64,000 bases of DNA from Aculops lycopersici (GCA_015350385.1 WNKI01000001.1:3763965-3827964); one strand, 5' to 3'; shown: positions 1 through 10,545, numbered from the stretch's first letter. Program-made: numbers and translations. The notes: generated from the letters alone by a model not told the origin.

Positions 1-119
1 TAAGTTAGTAGTACTAACGTACGAACGTAGTACGACGGGTAAAACGTAACGTTTAGTTACTACTACTACCACAACTAGTAAACTACGTACACTAACGTAG
101 GTTTACGTTGTCTGTCGTC

Positions 120-161
<42 letters not shown>

Positions 162-297
162 CGCTGGATCTGGAAGTTACTCTCGCCATTAGGTCTAATT
201 ATCTTGTTCTAGCATAATAACAGAGAAGATACACAGTTTTCCATGTGTTCAATCTAGCTAAAGTTGTTTTAATTCTTACAAAACTTGACACAACTTT
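1..297. other. Window edge and NPRL3 3' flank
   Basis: No gene is visible here. It contains a run of CT dinucleotides at about 121-158 and several short ACGT-rich near-palindromes in the first 110 bases. The NPRL3 stop codon on the minus strand lies just inside the next base. Confidence 0.5.
121..158. repeat. (CT)n microsatellite
   Basis: An uninterrupted TC/CT dinucleotide run. It is the first of about ten such tracts in the window. Confidence 0.9.
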
Positions 298-2793
298 CTA
301 ACGATTCGTGCTACTAAATGGACACAATTGACTCACTGCCACATCCTCGTAGTGACAGGTGAATAGAATATCCCTAAACTTATCGCATAAGATCAACACC
401 TGAGATCGTTCCAAGTTTTCAAAGAACATTATATCTTCAACATGATGTTTGCCATCAAAATACGGAATCAGTCTCAACAATAACTTCAAATCCTCAGGTT
501 GTCGGCTGGAGGGAATGGCAAGTACGCTCCTGGAACCTAACTGATTGAGCCCGGCTCGTTGAAGGGTGGCCAAGATGGAATTGGTACCACCAAATGTATT
601 CAGTGGATTATCCAAAGGACAGCTACTGGATAGAGACGATCGCATTAGCTTTGCATCGTGACCCGGCGACGGGTAGTCCAAATTCGAGTTAGGAGTTGAG
701 GACAGCGAGGAGTTCAAGCAAAAGTTGCTATCTTCTTGAGACTCGGCTAGGCTATCAGTTCTATAGCGACGCATTGAGCTTTCCAGACTTTCACTGTATG
801 AATTTTTAAACAGGTGGGGTGAGGATTCGAATGAGTTGCCTAGGTTCGACGAAGTACCCAGCCGATCAATTCTTGCATTAGGTCCCGCGTTTCCTTCTCT
901 GAAGAAATTTCCTGAACTGTTACCGCTATTGTTGGGGTTGTTACTATTAATATTATTGTTATTGTTGGCCACTAAATTGCTACTGTTGTTAATATGCCGT
1001 CCATCTGATGACATGTTCACCCCGACTCCTGATGGGTTCGAGTTGTTTGTTTCATTTTGAACATAGGTCGGCTGCAGATGATTCGCTAGCTTGCCAACCT
1101 GTCTCTTGTTGTTAGGTGATGGTTGCGAAATTGGTGGCTGTTGTTGTGGTTGCTCTTCTTGTGATTGTATTTGCGCCCCAGATTGTTGCTCCCTTTCGAC
1201 AACTAGAAAAATGTACTTGTGTATCTGAGTCAAGATCCTGCGCTGGAGAAGCCAGGTGACTATGTTTAGTAAATTCAATTTTTCCTCAATATTAAGCAAG
1301 GGTCCATTTAACTGACTCAGCGAGGTGCCCTCAGAAAAGTCCGCTAGATAATGATGAATTGATTTGCTATTTGGAAATCTGATCCTGAAATCTTGGACCA
1401 ACTTTGACCGCAACCCAGTGGAAGCCAGCGGATGGATGGCATAAATGTTACTATCACAGATCGGGTAAATAACTGTGGCTTTTGCCCAATAGATTAGTTG
1501 AGACACAATACTAAATATTTGCATTAGAGTTAGATTGGCGTCCACGCTCAAGTCCATAAGATTTTTGTCAGGTTTTGTAACCCTAATTAGCTGAATGAAA
1601 GCAGGTGAGGCATCGATTGGTAGAGAGTCTAATAGTTCTTGTGGCTCCTGTAGCAGTAGCAAGCCATGATATGGCCTTAGATAGAGCAAACACCTTTTGA
1701 TATCCTTCGTGCTCACCGCTGGCATTGACTTGTGATTCATTAATTTGAGCCGATGAACCTTTTGAGGTAAACAGAAACTAACACTGACCCAATTGTTGAT
1801 CTTGAGATCGACTATCCCAGTTGTACACAAACTAATAAAGGTTCTCCTCAAATCACGTGCCAAATGGCTCCTGTTTAATATAAGACTAAAAACACTTTCC
1901 TTAGTCTTGTCTTCACCAGGACCATTTGTGCCATCGCTAATGCCGATCGTTTTACCGTTTCCCGCTTCATTCGCCGTATTTGATGATATCTTATCACGTT
2001 CTTGGTCTCTCTCGGCCAAATAAGCCATATCTCTCTCCTCTAATGTAGTCATAATTGTTTTAATCTCTTTACTAAGATATGAGCATCGCCTCTCCTCAAA
2101 ACTCAAGGCTATAGCTAGCCGTTTGCTTAGGTCATGATAACAATCGACAATGTCGTAGCTGGCGCTTGATCGAAGCGCACAAACAATGTTAAAGCTAGTA
2201 ATATCACCTTGGTTTATGTTGTGATTTCTATTCGGTGCCGTTAGGCAGTCATAGGAGGCCAAGCTCAGATTGACTTGATTGTGATGCGCTGGCATTCTTT
2301 GGGGTTGATTTGATAATACACAACCTGGCGATGGAGGCAGGTGATTCAAAGTTCCATTGCAAGCTGGTAAACTTTGAGTTGTTGGACTTCGACAGGTCGC
2401 ATGAAGAGCCGGCATGGACACATTCAATGGGCCATTTGCAGTTGACATATTCGGTTGGCAACATGGTGTCAGATTCGTTGATAACAATGACATTGGATGT
2501 CCAACATGACGAACACTATTGATTTTAATCTCAAACTTTTGGCCGCATAGATTTGGGTTCACCGAAAACATATTGCAAAGAGCCTCATCGTTCTCCTGGA
2601 TCACACTGAGCAATTGTAGTCGATCTTGCTCACTAGCTGGCCCATCTTCGAATATCTTAACCAAGTCGGGATCTCGTTGGAAGTTTTCATCGTAGGGAAA
2701 TCTAAATAGAAGTCTATTTCCACTGCTGCCGGACTTGACAAAAAAGATGCTAAACGGCGATGTCTCCTTGAGTATCTTGTCACAGGACAGCAT
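298..2793 (-). CDS. NPRL3: NPRL3, GATOR1 complex subunit
   Basis: An intron-free frame of 831 residues. The first ATG (2793) is followed closely by the family's opening pattern: a short strand, SGSSGNRLLFRFPY, then a CGQKFEIKINSVRHVGHP segment. The central part has the conserved LARDLRRTFISLCTTGIVDL...NNWVSVSFCLP stretch, and the C-terminus has PYFDGKHHVEDIMF...RSQVLILCDKF, as in metazoan NPRL3. NPRL3 with NPRL2 and DEPDC5 forms GATOR1, the GTPase-activating complex for Rag GTPases that restrains TORC1 at the lysosome when amino acids are scarce. The length is above the usual ~570 because of Asn/Ser/Gln-rich inserts at roughly residues 100-200 and 550-720, in keeping with the low-complexity expansion seen in other genes here. 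The frame remains open to 2826 without an ATG, so I chose 2793. Confidence 0.9.
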   Translation of the reverse strand: MLSCDKILKETSPFSIFFVKSGSSGNRLLFRFPYDENFQRDPDLVKIFEDGPASEQDRLQLLSVIQENDEALCNMFSVNPNLCGQKFEIKINSVRHVGHPMSLLSTNLTPCCQPNMSTANGPLNVSMPALHATCRSPTTQSLPACNGTLNHLPPSPGCVLSNQPQRMPAHHNQVNLSLASYDCLTAPNRNHNINQGDITSFNIVCALRSSASYDIVDCYHDLSKRLAIALSFEERRCSYLSKEIKTIMTTLEERDMAYLAERDQERDKISSNTANEAGNGKTIGISDGTNGPGEDKTKESVFSLILNRSHLARDLRRTFISLCTTGIVDLKINNWVSVSFCLPQKVHRLKLMNHKSMPAVSTKDIKRCLLYLRPYHGLLLLQEPQELLDSLPIDASPAFIQLIRVTKPDKNLMDLSVDANLTLMQIFSIVSQLIYWAKATVIYPICDSNIYAIHPLASTGLRSKLVQDFRIRFPNSKSIHHYLADFSEGTSLSQLNGPLLNIEEKLNLLNIVTWLLQRRILTQIHKYIFLVVEREQQSGAQIQSQEEQPQQQPPISQPSPNNKRQVGKLANHLQPTYVQNETNNSNPSGVGVNMSSDGRHINNSSNLVANNNNNINSNNPNNSGNSSGNFFREGNAGPNARIDRLGTSSNLGNSFESSPHLFKNSYSESLESSMRRYRTDSLAESQEDSNFCLNSSLSSTPNSNLDYPSPGHDAKLMRSSLSSSCPLDNPLNTFGGTNSILATLQRAGLNQLGSRSVLAIPSSRQPEDLKLLLRLIPYFDGKHHVEDIMFFENLERSQVLILCDKFRDILFTCHYEDVAVSQLCPFSSTNR

Positions 2794-3237
2794 CTTCCAT
2801 AAGTTGAGATAAATTTGTGGCCACACGTGTACCTTGAACTATATGATAATATGTCAGTTCATTGTTGCAATATAATATGATAAATATGATTGTGCTTGTT
2901 GTTGTTGTTGTTGTTGTTATTGGCCACTTTTGATTGTAATCGACCTAAAAGTACAGAGAATATCTCTCAAATTTCAACACAATGGAAAGGCGCTTCACAA
3001 AACGGACAGCGAGAGAGAGAGAGAGGGAGAGGAAAAACAACAAAACAAAACAGCAACAGCAGCGAGTGGAAAAATGTGTTCAGCACGCGGACTCTCTCCT
3101 ATCGTTCCATAAGCGCGCGCGCTTCAGATTGTCGATGTGATGTAAGTGCGCAATAATGATACCAATTACCTGAAAATTTACATTTGATTTTCGTTAGGGT
3201 TTTATTGATCTCATCATCATTAATCATTTTTTATTGA
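2794..3237. other. Intergenic, NPRL3 promoter side and 3' end of giant gene
   Basis: No gene is seen. It holds a (TTG)n run near 2900, a GA-rich tract near 3012-3030, and two AATAAA-type signals on the minus strand (TTTATT at 3201-3206 and 3230-3235) that could end the giant-gene transcript. Confidence 0.45.
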
Positions 3238-6200
3238 TTAGTTGTTATTTGCTGGTGCTACAACCACCACAGATGTTGGCGGCCGATATTTGACTACCCG
3301 ATAAACTTCCTGTTGTCCAACATAATATTTCTCGATCTCCTCGACAACTTTGTCCACCACAACCATTGGCGAGTGACCGCCACTGGGACCATTAGCGTCG
3401 ACTTGACCCGAGATTGATGCTCCTGTTCCCGTTGTTGTTGATATACCTTGCGTAGAAACTAGTGCAGTAGAATCTTTGTCACCTAAAGCTGGTGGTGTTA
3501 CGCCATTGGCGGCGGCGGCGGCGTTTGTCTTGCCAACTAAAGCCAAGGCGGCAGCGGCTACACCTGCAGGCAGTGGCTGACTCGTTAGTGGTTGTCCTGC
3601 TAGTTGTGCATTTTGTAGGTATTCCTCTGGTCTCATTAGCATCTGTTGTTGTTGTTGATAAAGAGCCGCTTGATCAGCTGTCATAAATTGGGGTAGATCA
3701 GAGTAGGGTCCTGGAAAGTAGATTCCATATTGCATCTGTTGTGGGTCTAGTTGCAATCTTTGGACTTGCACCGCTGGAGTGGATGGCAAATTTTCGGCCA
3801 ATTTCAAAATTGCCGGCGTGTCTGGTTCATCATTTAGAATTCCGCGAATCTGTTCGGGTTGTCGTGTATCTGGTGCAAATTTGTAAGGTCCATAGATGGG
3901 TGAATTCTGATTAACTAATTGTGCTATTGCTTGTGGTGGTGTTGTGAATGAAATTGGATTAACAAGTGGCTGAGGTAGAGTAGCTTGAGCTGCATCGTAG
4001 AGTTTTGGTAACTGTAACTTCGGTATTGGCCTCAAGCTAATTGATGGTTGAATGCCGAAATCTGGTGATGCTCGAACAGGTAGCTGCATGTCTAGGGCAG
4101 ATGGTATCGGCATTCTTAATCCAGCTTCGTCCGCCTGCAACTGCAATGGACGTCGAAGCTCAGAGGGTCCCTGTACTTGAAGTGGCACTGGTGGGAAACT
4201 CATGTTGTAGCCTAACTCAAAACCCTGAGGCCAGAACGGTGGCATCATCATCGGCATCTGCAATTGCGGTTGCATCATCGGTAACTGCGATTGCGGTTGC
4301 ATCATCGGCACCTGAGGGTTGCCTCCTTCTAATTGGTCTGGCATTTGCATTGGCATCATAAACATTGGATTCGGCATTTGCATCAAATTCTCTCCTTGCG
4401 ATGGCTGTTGCTGCTGTTGAGGCTGAAGCTGTGGATATATCGGCCTTAATTGTGGTTGTGAAGCCATCATTGGCGTCAGCGGCTCGCCTCCCATTTGGAG
4501 AGGTGCCTGAGGAAATGGTTCAAATTTTGGAGCCGAAACTGAAGGGGTTGGTATTGGAATATTGGGTGTGCTCAATGGCGTTTGCACTATAGGCATATCT
4601 TGCATAGGAATTTTAGCCAAACTTGGCGCTGGTGCGAGAGATCTTGTTGGCGCCAGGGCGTGAGATTGCAATGCCGACGGCTTGGGTAGCGAAATGTGAT
4701 CTGCTGTTTCGGGTATAGGAACGGGTGTGTGCTCAATGTCCAATAGCGGCTGCTGTGCGGCCCACTGTTGCATTGCCATGGGCATCTGCATAGGAAATGG
4801 CATTGGCATTGGCAACGGCATATCCGTTGGAAATGGCATCTCGCCCCCTAAACTCATATTGCTCATAACCAAGGGTTGTCGCGCTTCCGGCCACCAAATT
4901 GGCTGCATTTGCTGTCCTGGCATCATGAGCGTCTGGTCCTGCATTTGCATCAACTCGGGCACTGGAGGCTGCAACGGGACCATTGCCTCTGGTTTTGGAT
5001 CAAGTCTAGGCGCAAGAGCCACCTGTGGCTGAGCAACTTGTGCTGGCAAAGGAATCGGCACCCGCGGCATCTCTATAGGCTGATTCGGGATAGACTCAGG
5101 TCGTTGCCAAAAGATTTGCGGTGGCATTTGTTGCACTGGTTGCATTTCGATCGCCTGGTTTAGCATCTCGGCTTGTGGCAACATCATCTTTGGCGTAGAA
5201 ATAGGCAGTTGTTGATGCTGTTGCGGCATCCAGGTTGGCATCTCGGCTTGTGGCAACATCATCTTTGGCGTAGAAATAGGCAGTTGTTGATGCTGTTGCG
5301 GCATCCAGGTTGGCATCTCGGCTTGTGGCAACATCATTTTCGGCGTAGAAATAGGCAGTTGTTGATGCTGTTGCGGCATCAAGGCTGGCATCTCGGCTTG
5401 TGGCAACATCATTTTCGGCGTAGAAATAGGCAGTTGTTGATGCTGTTGCGGCATCAAGGCTGGCATCTCGACATTCTGAGGTATTGCCTGTGGCTGCCAC
5501 ATGTTGCCACCTTGCTGTTGGTTTATGAATTCATGCTGCGGATACATGGGAGCTGACCACTGGCCATTCGGCATCTGCCAAGCCGGCGGTACTGATTGCA
5601 TTTGAGCTGCTTGCCATTCTTCAGGGGTCATTTGGGGAGCATTCGGTTGTTGCATCATTGGCATATAGGAGTTGGGCATTGGAAAGTCGGGGGCCCCTGT
5701 GGGTAGCATGAAAGGACCGGGCATTGGCAATGACACTGGATTGTCGTGGTAATCACCGTGTTTTATCCCTAGAACACTGGCCACTTGATGCGTTTCCTCG
5801 CTCGGGTGATCAAGCTCGTCGACAAGTCCCATCTGAGGCTTGATTGGTTGAATGGTTGCCGGCGCCACTAAGGGATTCTTTGGCGGCCTGTGTCTTGCAT
5901 TTGACAAGACTCTCCATTGATCCGGATGATCTAGAGCCTCTAACTCGTCATCAGGCGTTTTGGTCTTAGCTAATGGAGCGAGGATATTATGATAAGGTGC
6001 AACAGCATCAGAGGCGGCACTACCTGTCTCGGAGACCGTTTTCTTTGTCGTCACTTTGGAGTCAGTCGCTAATGGAGCACTTGGCACTTGGACGCCATGA
6101 TCGTATTGGTCGCCGTGATTCATGGCCAAAGCACTGGCTAGCTGGTGAGTCTTCTCAACCGGCTGATCGATCTCGTTCACAAGGTTATCGGCCGGCATGC

Positions 6201-9200
6201 GCGAAGCGCCAACAAGTGGCAGAGCCTCGAAGTGGCCGCCGAATTGCATCGGGAGCATCGGTTGCATGGGAAGCTGTTGGAATTGGAACTGTGGATGTTG
6301 CATAGGAGTTTCTCGATTAGTCGGCCCAAAGTTTGCTATAGGCAAAGTGGCAGCGGAAGACGGAAGTTTCGGCGCCGATGCTGCAATATGCGGTATTAGG
6401 TTCCGTTGTATGACAGGTGCCACATGCGAAGTTGCCGGAGGATGAGCAGCAGCTGCACTCGACTTGGAAACAGTCTTCTTAGCCACTGTCTTGGTGACAG
6501 TTGACTCGGCTGAATTATTTGGTGCCGCCCTAACGAGTGGTGAAGCAATAGGCAACCTGGGTGCCGCTGCATGCGTATTTGACTTGATGTTAGTAGCAGT
6601 TGTCGTGGCGGAGGTTGCTGCCTTTGGTGGTTGCGGAAATCCAGCTAAGAACGAGAGTCCACCCGCCAGTTTGGTCAGGGCGGCCGTTGCTGCCTCGGCA
6701 ATCTTAGATTGCGGAACCTTCGAGGTGGCCACTGTGTTCTTGGCGCACTTCATAATCAAATCAAACAAACTTGGCTGGTGCAATTCAATGGGCTGAATCC
6801 TTTCCAGGTTCTTGGCATCTTGATCGAAACCAAAAGCCGACGTCAAGCCAGCGAATGGAAGCGATCTCTTTCTCCTCTGTTGCGGCTGTTGTGGAGCTGG
6901 CCCATCGTCGATGACCTCCTCTATGGTTTCGTACTGATCCTGGCTTCCGTCGGCGCCGGTAGCTGCGCTTGCAGATGCAGCGCCGCCTCCGCCTCCCTCG
7001 GCTGGCTGATGTTGCGGCGCCGAGACCGACACCGAGGCGGTCGCAGATTGCGGTGGCGCAGGTGCAGGTGCAGGTGCTGGTGCTGGTGCTGGTGCGTGGG
7101 CTGCCGCGCTCGACGCCGTAGCGGTTGCTGTGGTTGTTGTCGTCTTTACTGTTTTGCTAGTGGCAGTTGCAGAGGCTGCCGCCGCTGCACCAGCAGCAGG
7201 TGGCGGTGGTCTTGGTGCCGTTCCCGCTCGCACCGAGGCGCTAGCTCCATGCCCAGCACTGGACGCCGTCGCCACTGGTTGCCGAGGGGGTGCCGGCACG
7301 ACCATTGGTGCTGTTGGTGCCGCTGGTGGTGTGGCCGACATCGATGCTGTTGCTGTCACGGCTCCCGGGGTTGCCGGCGCAGCTGCTGCTGCTGCCGCCG
7401 CCGCTACTGGTGGTGATTGCGGCGGAGCTGCATTCATTCGGTCGGCCGCCGGAGGGGACGCTGCGGATCCCGCGTTCGCCGCCGCGCCCGTCGACATGGT
7501 CTTGGTTGTCTCGACAACCTGGTGGACAGTTACGGTTGGCTGAGCGGGTTGCATTTGTGGTTGTGGTTGTGGTTGTTGCGCAACCGAAATGGTCGCCGAG
7601 GCGGCTGCGGGCGGCTGCTGTCCCATTGGCGTTGGGTATGATTGCTGAGCAGCAGCTCCGGCTGCAACTGTTGCGGTCGTCGCGGTTGGTGACTGCATTG
7701 CTGAAGTACCCATCATTTGTGGTTGTTGTGACGCCCCGTAATATGGCACTGATTGGCCGGCACTCGCTTGCACCGTCATTCCAGGTTGCTGTTGGAGGGG
7801 CGATTGTATTTGTGGTTGAGCTGGCGACATGCCCATGGGCATAGGTGCGCCCACTGAGGCAGAGGCTGTCATTGGCGCCTGACCCACTGGAGCTCCAGGT
7901 TTTGCACCACCTATTGCAGCTTGAATCGATACACCAGGCGCTAATTGAGGTTGCATTTGGGGTTGTTGTTGTTGCATGGGCTGACTTCCGGTCATTGTAA
8001 CCTGCGCCGCAAGAGTCAGAGGTTTTCTGTGCTTCTTAATCTTCTTGTGTTTCGGCCTCACTGTCGACATATTCGATCCATCCTCTCCCTCCTCCTCTTC
8101 ATAGTCTTCCTCACCAGAGCCGGACGCTTTGTGTTTCTTAGTGGTCGATGGTGCTCCAGTGGTTGTAGTAGTAGTAGTAGTAGTAGTTGTAGTGGTGGTG
8201 GTCGTTGTTGTTGTTGGTGATGGTGTTGTTGTTGTTGTTGATGGACTGGCTGTGGTTGTGGACGTTGATGCAATTTCTCCTTTGATGGCAGTGATCAACT
8301 TGTTGATATCCTCGCTCGATAGAGGTGCCTTGCTGGGTGTAGCAGTGGTCGTCGCAGCAGCAGCACCTGTCGGTGCTACAGTTGAGGATGTCGCACCAGG
8401 TGCAGCCGTGGCGGCTGTAACGGAAGCTGACACGGCTGCTGGCGCGGCAGTAGTTGACGCTGACGCGCTAGGCGCGGCACTAGGTGCCCTAGTTGTGGCC
8501 GGGGCCGCCGCGGCAGGAGCTGGCGCCGGCGCTGCGGTGGTGGCAGCAGTAGCAGGTGCAGGTGCAGGTGCAGGTGCAGGTGCAGCGGCAGCGGCAGTTG
8601 AGGCAGCGCCACCGGTTGGCTTGGCGGCCGGAGCGGCAGTTGGAGCAGCGCTACCGGCTGGCTTGGCGGCCGAAGCGGCAGTTGAAGCAGCGCCACCAGC
8701 CGGCTTGGTTGCCGGAGCAGCAGTTGGAGCAGCGCCACCGGCTGGCTTGGCGGCTGGAGCGGCACCTGTTGCCTCATCGCCCTCCTCACCACTTTCCTCG
8801 TCGCCCTCGCCTTCACCTCCTTCCTCATCACCTTCGCCTTCTTCACTCTCGCCTCCCTCACCTTCTTCTCCTTCACTTCCACCTTCTTCGCCGCCTGCAG
8901 CACCCTCGCCGCCCTCCTCGCCTCCAGCTTCACCGCCTTCCTCCTCTCCCTCTTCGCCGGCGCCGTCACCACCCTCACCTTCTCCTCCGTCGCTTTCTCC
9001 GCCTTCCTCGGCGCCCTCTTCGGCGCCACCCTCTGAGCCAGCCTCAGCGCCGCCCTCACCGTCCCCAGCAGCACTGGTCGCCTCCGCACTCGCCGGATCA
9101 CTCTTTTGTCTCAAGCCTGATCTCGACTTGTTAGGCTTCGGCTTACCACCCTTAATCTTGCTTCGCGTCTTCGATTTCATCCGCTTACGTCCCTTGCCCT

Positions 9201-10545
9201 TAGTTCGCTTGACGCCCGATCGCGACTTGCCAGACTTGAGCTTGCCCGAACGACTCTTGCCGCTCTTCTTCTTGGACCGCATTGACTTTGATCTAGTCTT
9301 CGACTTCCGCTTCTTCGATCTCATCTTTCCAGATCGGTTCTTCTTCCCATGTTTACCTGGCACCTTGGCCAAACCAGATTTACTAGCGCCAGTAGAGCTA
9401 CCTGCCAGTGTCTTCAAGCCAGCGGCTCGCATGCCACTGGTGTCGGCTGGCGGCAATTCGGTGACCGATTTTGAAGCGCCCTCCGGTTTGGTGGCCTTCT
9501 CCACAACCGCAACGCCCAGCTTCGAGCCGCCTGCCTTCGCAGACCAAGCGCTAGTGCCAACCACACCATTGGTTCGCCCGCCGCCAGTCGCCATTCCACT
9601 CTTCGACGAGTAGCTTCCCAAAGCTGAGGCGGACGAGTCGCTTGGCGAGCTAGTGGTGGTGGTGGAGGTAGTTGAGGAATCAGCTAAATCCTGCGACCTC
9701 TTGCCCGATTTTGTTGTCGAACTTGAACTTGGCTCTCTAGTTGTTGTCGTTGATGGGGGTTTTTCAGTTGTTGTGGTGCTTGTAGTTGTCGTGGGTTTCG
9801 GTGTTGTTGTGGTTGTTGTCGATGTTGTGGTTGGTTTTGAAGTTGTGGTACTCTTGTCGTCGCCTCCTGTTTTTTCAATATTATCAGTGATGGAGTTGAA
9901 AATTGACACAATGGATCTCTGATTCTCTTTTGGCGCACTGGGCGACGGTGGTTTGTTTCCTCCGCCAAACATGGCAGTCAACGGGTTTGCTTGCATCAAC
10001 TCCTTCAGCGGACCCGATTGGCCGGTAAAAGTTCCAATCATTTGGGTGATTGGATCTCCTGGCTTACTCTTATCGCCGCCGCCACCACCACCTGATGGTG
10101 ATGATGGATCTTTACTTTCGTGCTTGGCACCATCCTTTTTACCGCCACCAAAGTTTCCGATTTGCTTAAACAAATCTTCTATTGGCAAACCAGTGCGCAT
10201 ACTATTTTTTACATTTGGGTCCACATTTTGATCGGGCGGCGCCGGTGGCGCCTCTTGATGGGCCTTTGCATTTGGACCACTAACGGTGCGCATCAAATCC
10301 GACCCTTGATTGGCCAAATTTGCCACGGGCTTCATAAAACTATTCATCATTGCGCCGCCCGAATCGGCGAAAGCCTTAAAGGTATTGGCACCCTGCGAGA
10401 TGAGATTGGACATTGAATTGGAGCCTATTGACAGTGGCGCCGTGAATAGGCTTCCAATTGTGTCGGAAAAGGCGCCTAGCCCCTGAGGGCTCGACGGGCG
10501 GATGTTCAATGTGCATATTATCACAAGTACCAGAATCAATTTCAT
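3238..10545 (-). CDS. Giant secreted low-complexity protein (2435 aa)
   Basis: A single uninterrupted frame. It opens with a clear signal peptide (MKLILVLVIICTLNIRPSSP). The blocks, in order and approximate, are: Gly/Lys-rich 100-230; Thr-rich mucin-like 230-320; a strongly basic Lys/Arg/Ser/Gly repeat block 390-480; an acidic Gly/Glu block 490-590; Ala/Pro/Thr 590-760; poly-Thr 770-800; then Gln/Met/Pro and Ala/Pro/Val-rich sequence. A furin-type site RRKR-S lies at 1224-1228, after which the sequence becomes less repetitive before a long Met/Pro/Gln-rich region containing four 25-residue tandem repeats. No enzymatic domain and almost no Cys are seen. I do not recognise the family. Composition suggests an extracellular matrix, cuticle-, eggshell- or silk-like protein, but that is inference. 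Many frames on the opposite strand are shadows caused by its skewed composition. Confidence 0.8.
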   Translation of the reverse strand: MKLILVLVIICTLNIRPSSPQGLGAFSDTIGSLFTAPLSIGSNSMSNLISQGANTFKAFADSGGAMMNSFMKPVANLANQGSDLMRTVSGPNAKAHQEAPPAPPDQNVDPNVKNSMRTGLPIEDLFKQIGNFGGGKKDGAKHESKDPSSPSGGGGGGDKSKPGDPITQMIGTFTGQSGPLKELMQANPLTAMFGGGNKPPSPSAPKENQRSIVSIFNSITDNIEKTGGDDKSTTTSKPTTTSTTTTTTPKPTTTTSTTTTEKPPSTTTTREPSSSSTTKSGKRSQDLADSSTTSTTTTSSPSDSSASALGSYSSKSGMATGGGRTNGVVGTSAWSAKAGGSKLGVAVVEKATKPEGASKSVTELPPADTSGMRAAGLKTLAGSSTGASKSGLAKVPGKHGKKNRSGKMRSKKRKSKTRSKSMRSKKKSGKSRSGKLKSGKSRSGVKRTKGKGRKRMKSKTRSKIKGGKPKPNKSRSGLRQKSDPASAEATSAAGDGEGGAEAGSEGGAEEGAEEGGESDGGEGEGGDGAGEEGEEEGGEAGGEEGGEGAAGGEEGGSEGEEGEGGESEEGEGDEEGGEGEGDEESGEEGDEATGAAPAAKPAGGAAPTAAPATKPAGGAASTAASAAKPAGSAAPTAAPAAKPTGGAASTAAAAAPAPAPAPAPATAATTAAPAPAPAAAAPATTRAPSAAPSASASTTAAPAAVSASVTAATAAPGATSSTVAPTGAAAATTTATPSKAPLSSEDINKLITAIKGEIASTSTTTASPSTTTTTPSPTTTTTTTTTTTTTTTTTTTGAPSTTKKHKASGSGEEDYEEEEGEDGSNMSTVRPKHKKIKKHRKPLTLAAQVTMTGSQPMQQQQPQMQPQLAPGVSIQAAIGGAKPGAPVGQAPMTASASVGAPMPMGMSPAQPQIQSPLQQQPGMTVQASAGQSVPYYGASQQPQMMGTSAMQSPTATTATVAAGAAAQQSYPTPMGQQPPAAASATISVAQQPQPQPQMQPAQPTVTVHQVVETTKTMSTGAAANAGSAASPPAADRMNAAPPQSPPVAAAAAAAAAPATPGAVTATASMSATPPAAPTAPMVVPAPPRQPVATASSAGHGASASVRAGTAPRPPPPAAGAAAAASATATSKTVKTTTTTATATASSAAAHAPAPAPAPAPAPAPPQSATASVSVSAPQHQPAEGGGGGAASASAATGADGSQDQYETIEEVIDDGPAPQQPQQRRKRSLPFAGLTSAFGFDQDAKNLERIQPIELHQPSLFDLIMKCAKNTVATSKVPQSKIAEAATAALTKLAGGLSFLAGFPQPPKAATSATTTATNIKSNTHAAAPRLPIASPLVRAAPNNSAESTVTKTVAKKTVSKSSAAAAHPPATSHVAPVIQRNLIPHIAASAPKLPSSAATLPIANFGPTNRETPMQHPQFQFQQLPMQPMLPMQFGGHFEALPLVGASRMPADNLVNEIDQPVEKTHQLASALAMNHGDQYDHGVQVPSAPLATDSKVTTKKTVSETGSAASDAVAPYHNILAPLAKTKTPDDELEALDHPDQWRVLSNARHRPPKNPLVAPATIQPIKPQMGLVDELDHPSEETHQVASVLGIKHGDYHDNPVSLPMPGPFMLPTGAPDFPMPNSYMPMMQQPNAPQMTPEEWQAAQMQSVPPAWQMPNGQWSAPMYPQHEFINQQQGGNMWQPQAIPQNVEMPALMPQQHQQLPISTPKMMLPQAEMPALMPQQHQQLPISTPKMMLPQAEMPTWMPQQHQQLPISTPKMMLPQAEMPTWMPQQHQQLPISTPKMMLPQAEMLNQAIEMQPVQQMPPQIFWQRPESIPNQPIEMPRVPIPLPAQVAQPQVALAPRLDPKPEAMVPLQPPVPELMQMQDQTLMMPGQQMQPIWWPEARQPLVMSNMSLGGEMPFPTDMPLPMPMPFPMQMPMAMQQWAAQQPLLDIEHTPVPIPETADHISLPKPSALQSHALAPTRSLAPAPSLAKIPMQDMPIVQTPLSTPNIPIPTPSVSAPKFEPFPQAPLQMGGEPLTPMMASQPQLRPIYPQLQPQQQQQPSQGENLMQMPNPMFMMPMQMPDQLEGGNPQVPMMQPQSQLPMMQPQLQMPMMMPPFWPQGFELGYNMSFPPVPLQVQGPSELRRPLQLQADEAGLRMPIPSALDMQLPVRASPDFGIQPSISLRPIPKLQLPKLYDAAQATLPQPLVNPISFTTPPQAIAQLVNQNSPIYGPYKFAPDTRQPEQIRGILNDEPDTPAILKLAENLPSTPAVQVQRLQLDPQQMQYGIYFPGPYSDLPQFMTADQAALYQQQQQMLMRPEEYLQNAQLAGQPLTSQPLPAGVAAAALALVGKTNAAAAANGVTPPALGDKDSTALVSTQGISTTTGTGASISGQVDANGPSGGHSPMVVVDKVVEEIEKYYVGQQEVYRVVKYRPPTSVVVVAPANNN
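5164..5463 (-). repeat. 75-bp tandem repeat, four copies, in coding sequence
   Basis: Units start at 5164, 5239, 5314 and 5389, exactly 75 bp apart, with a partial fifth at 5464. Each encodes a 25-residue unit around EMP-(A/T)-(L/W)-MPQQHQQLPISTPKMM. Units pair as 1-2 and 3-4 by shared substitutions, which suggests stepwise duplication. Confidence 0.95.

Noticed and set aside
5164..5463. CRISPR-like regular spacing
   Set aside because: The 75-bp units are contiguous coding repeats without unique spacers, in a eukaryotic gene.
5096..5556. Repetitive frames on both strands over the 75-bp repeat
   Set aside because: They are other frames of the same tandem repeat inside the giant gene.
8129..9613. 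A 494-codon plus-strand frame rich in Val, Pro and Ser
   Set aside because: It lies wholly antisense to the giant secreted gene; its length follows from the biased composition of that gene, and it has no domain.
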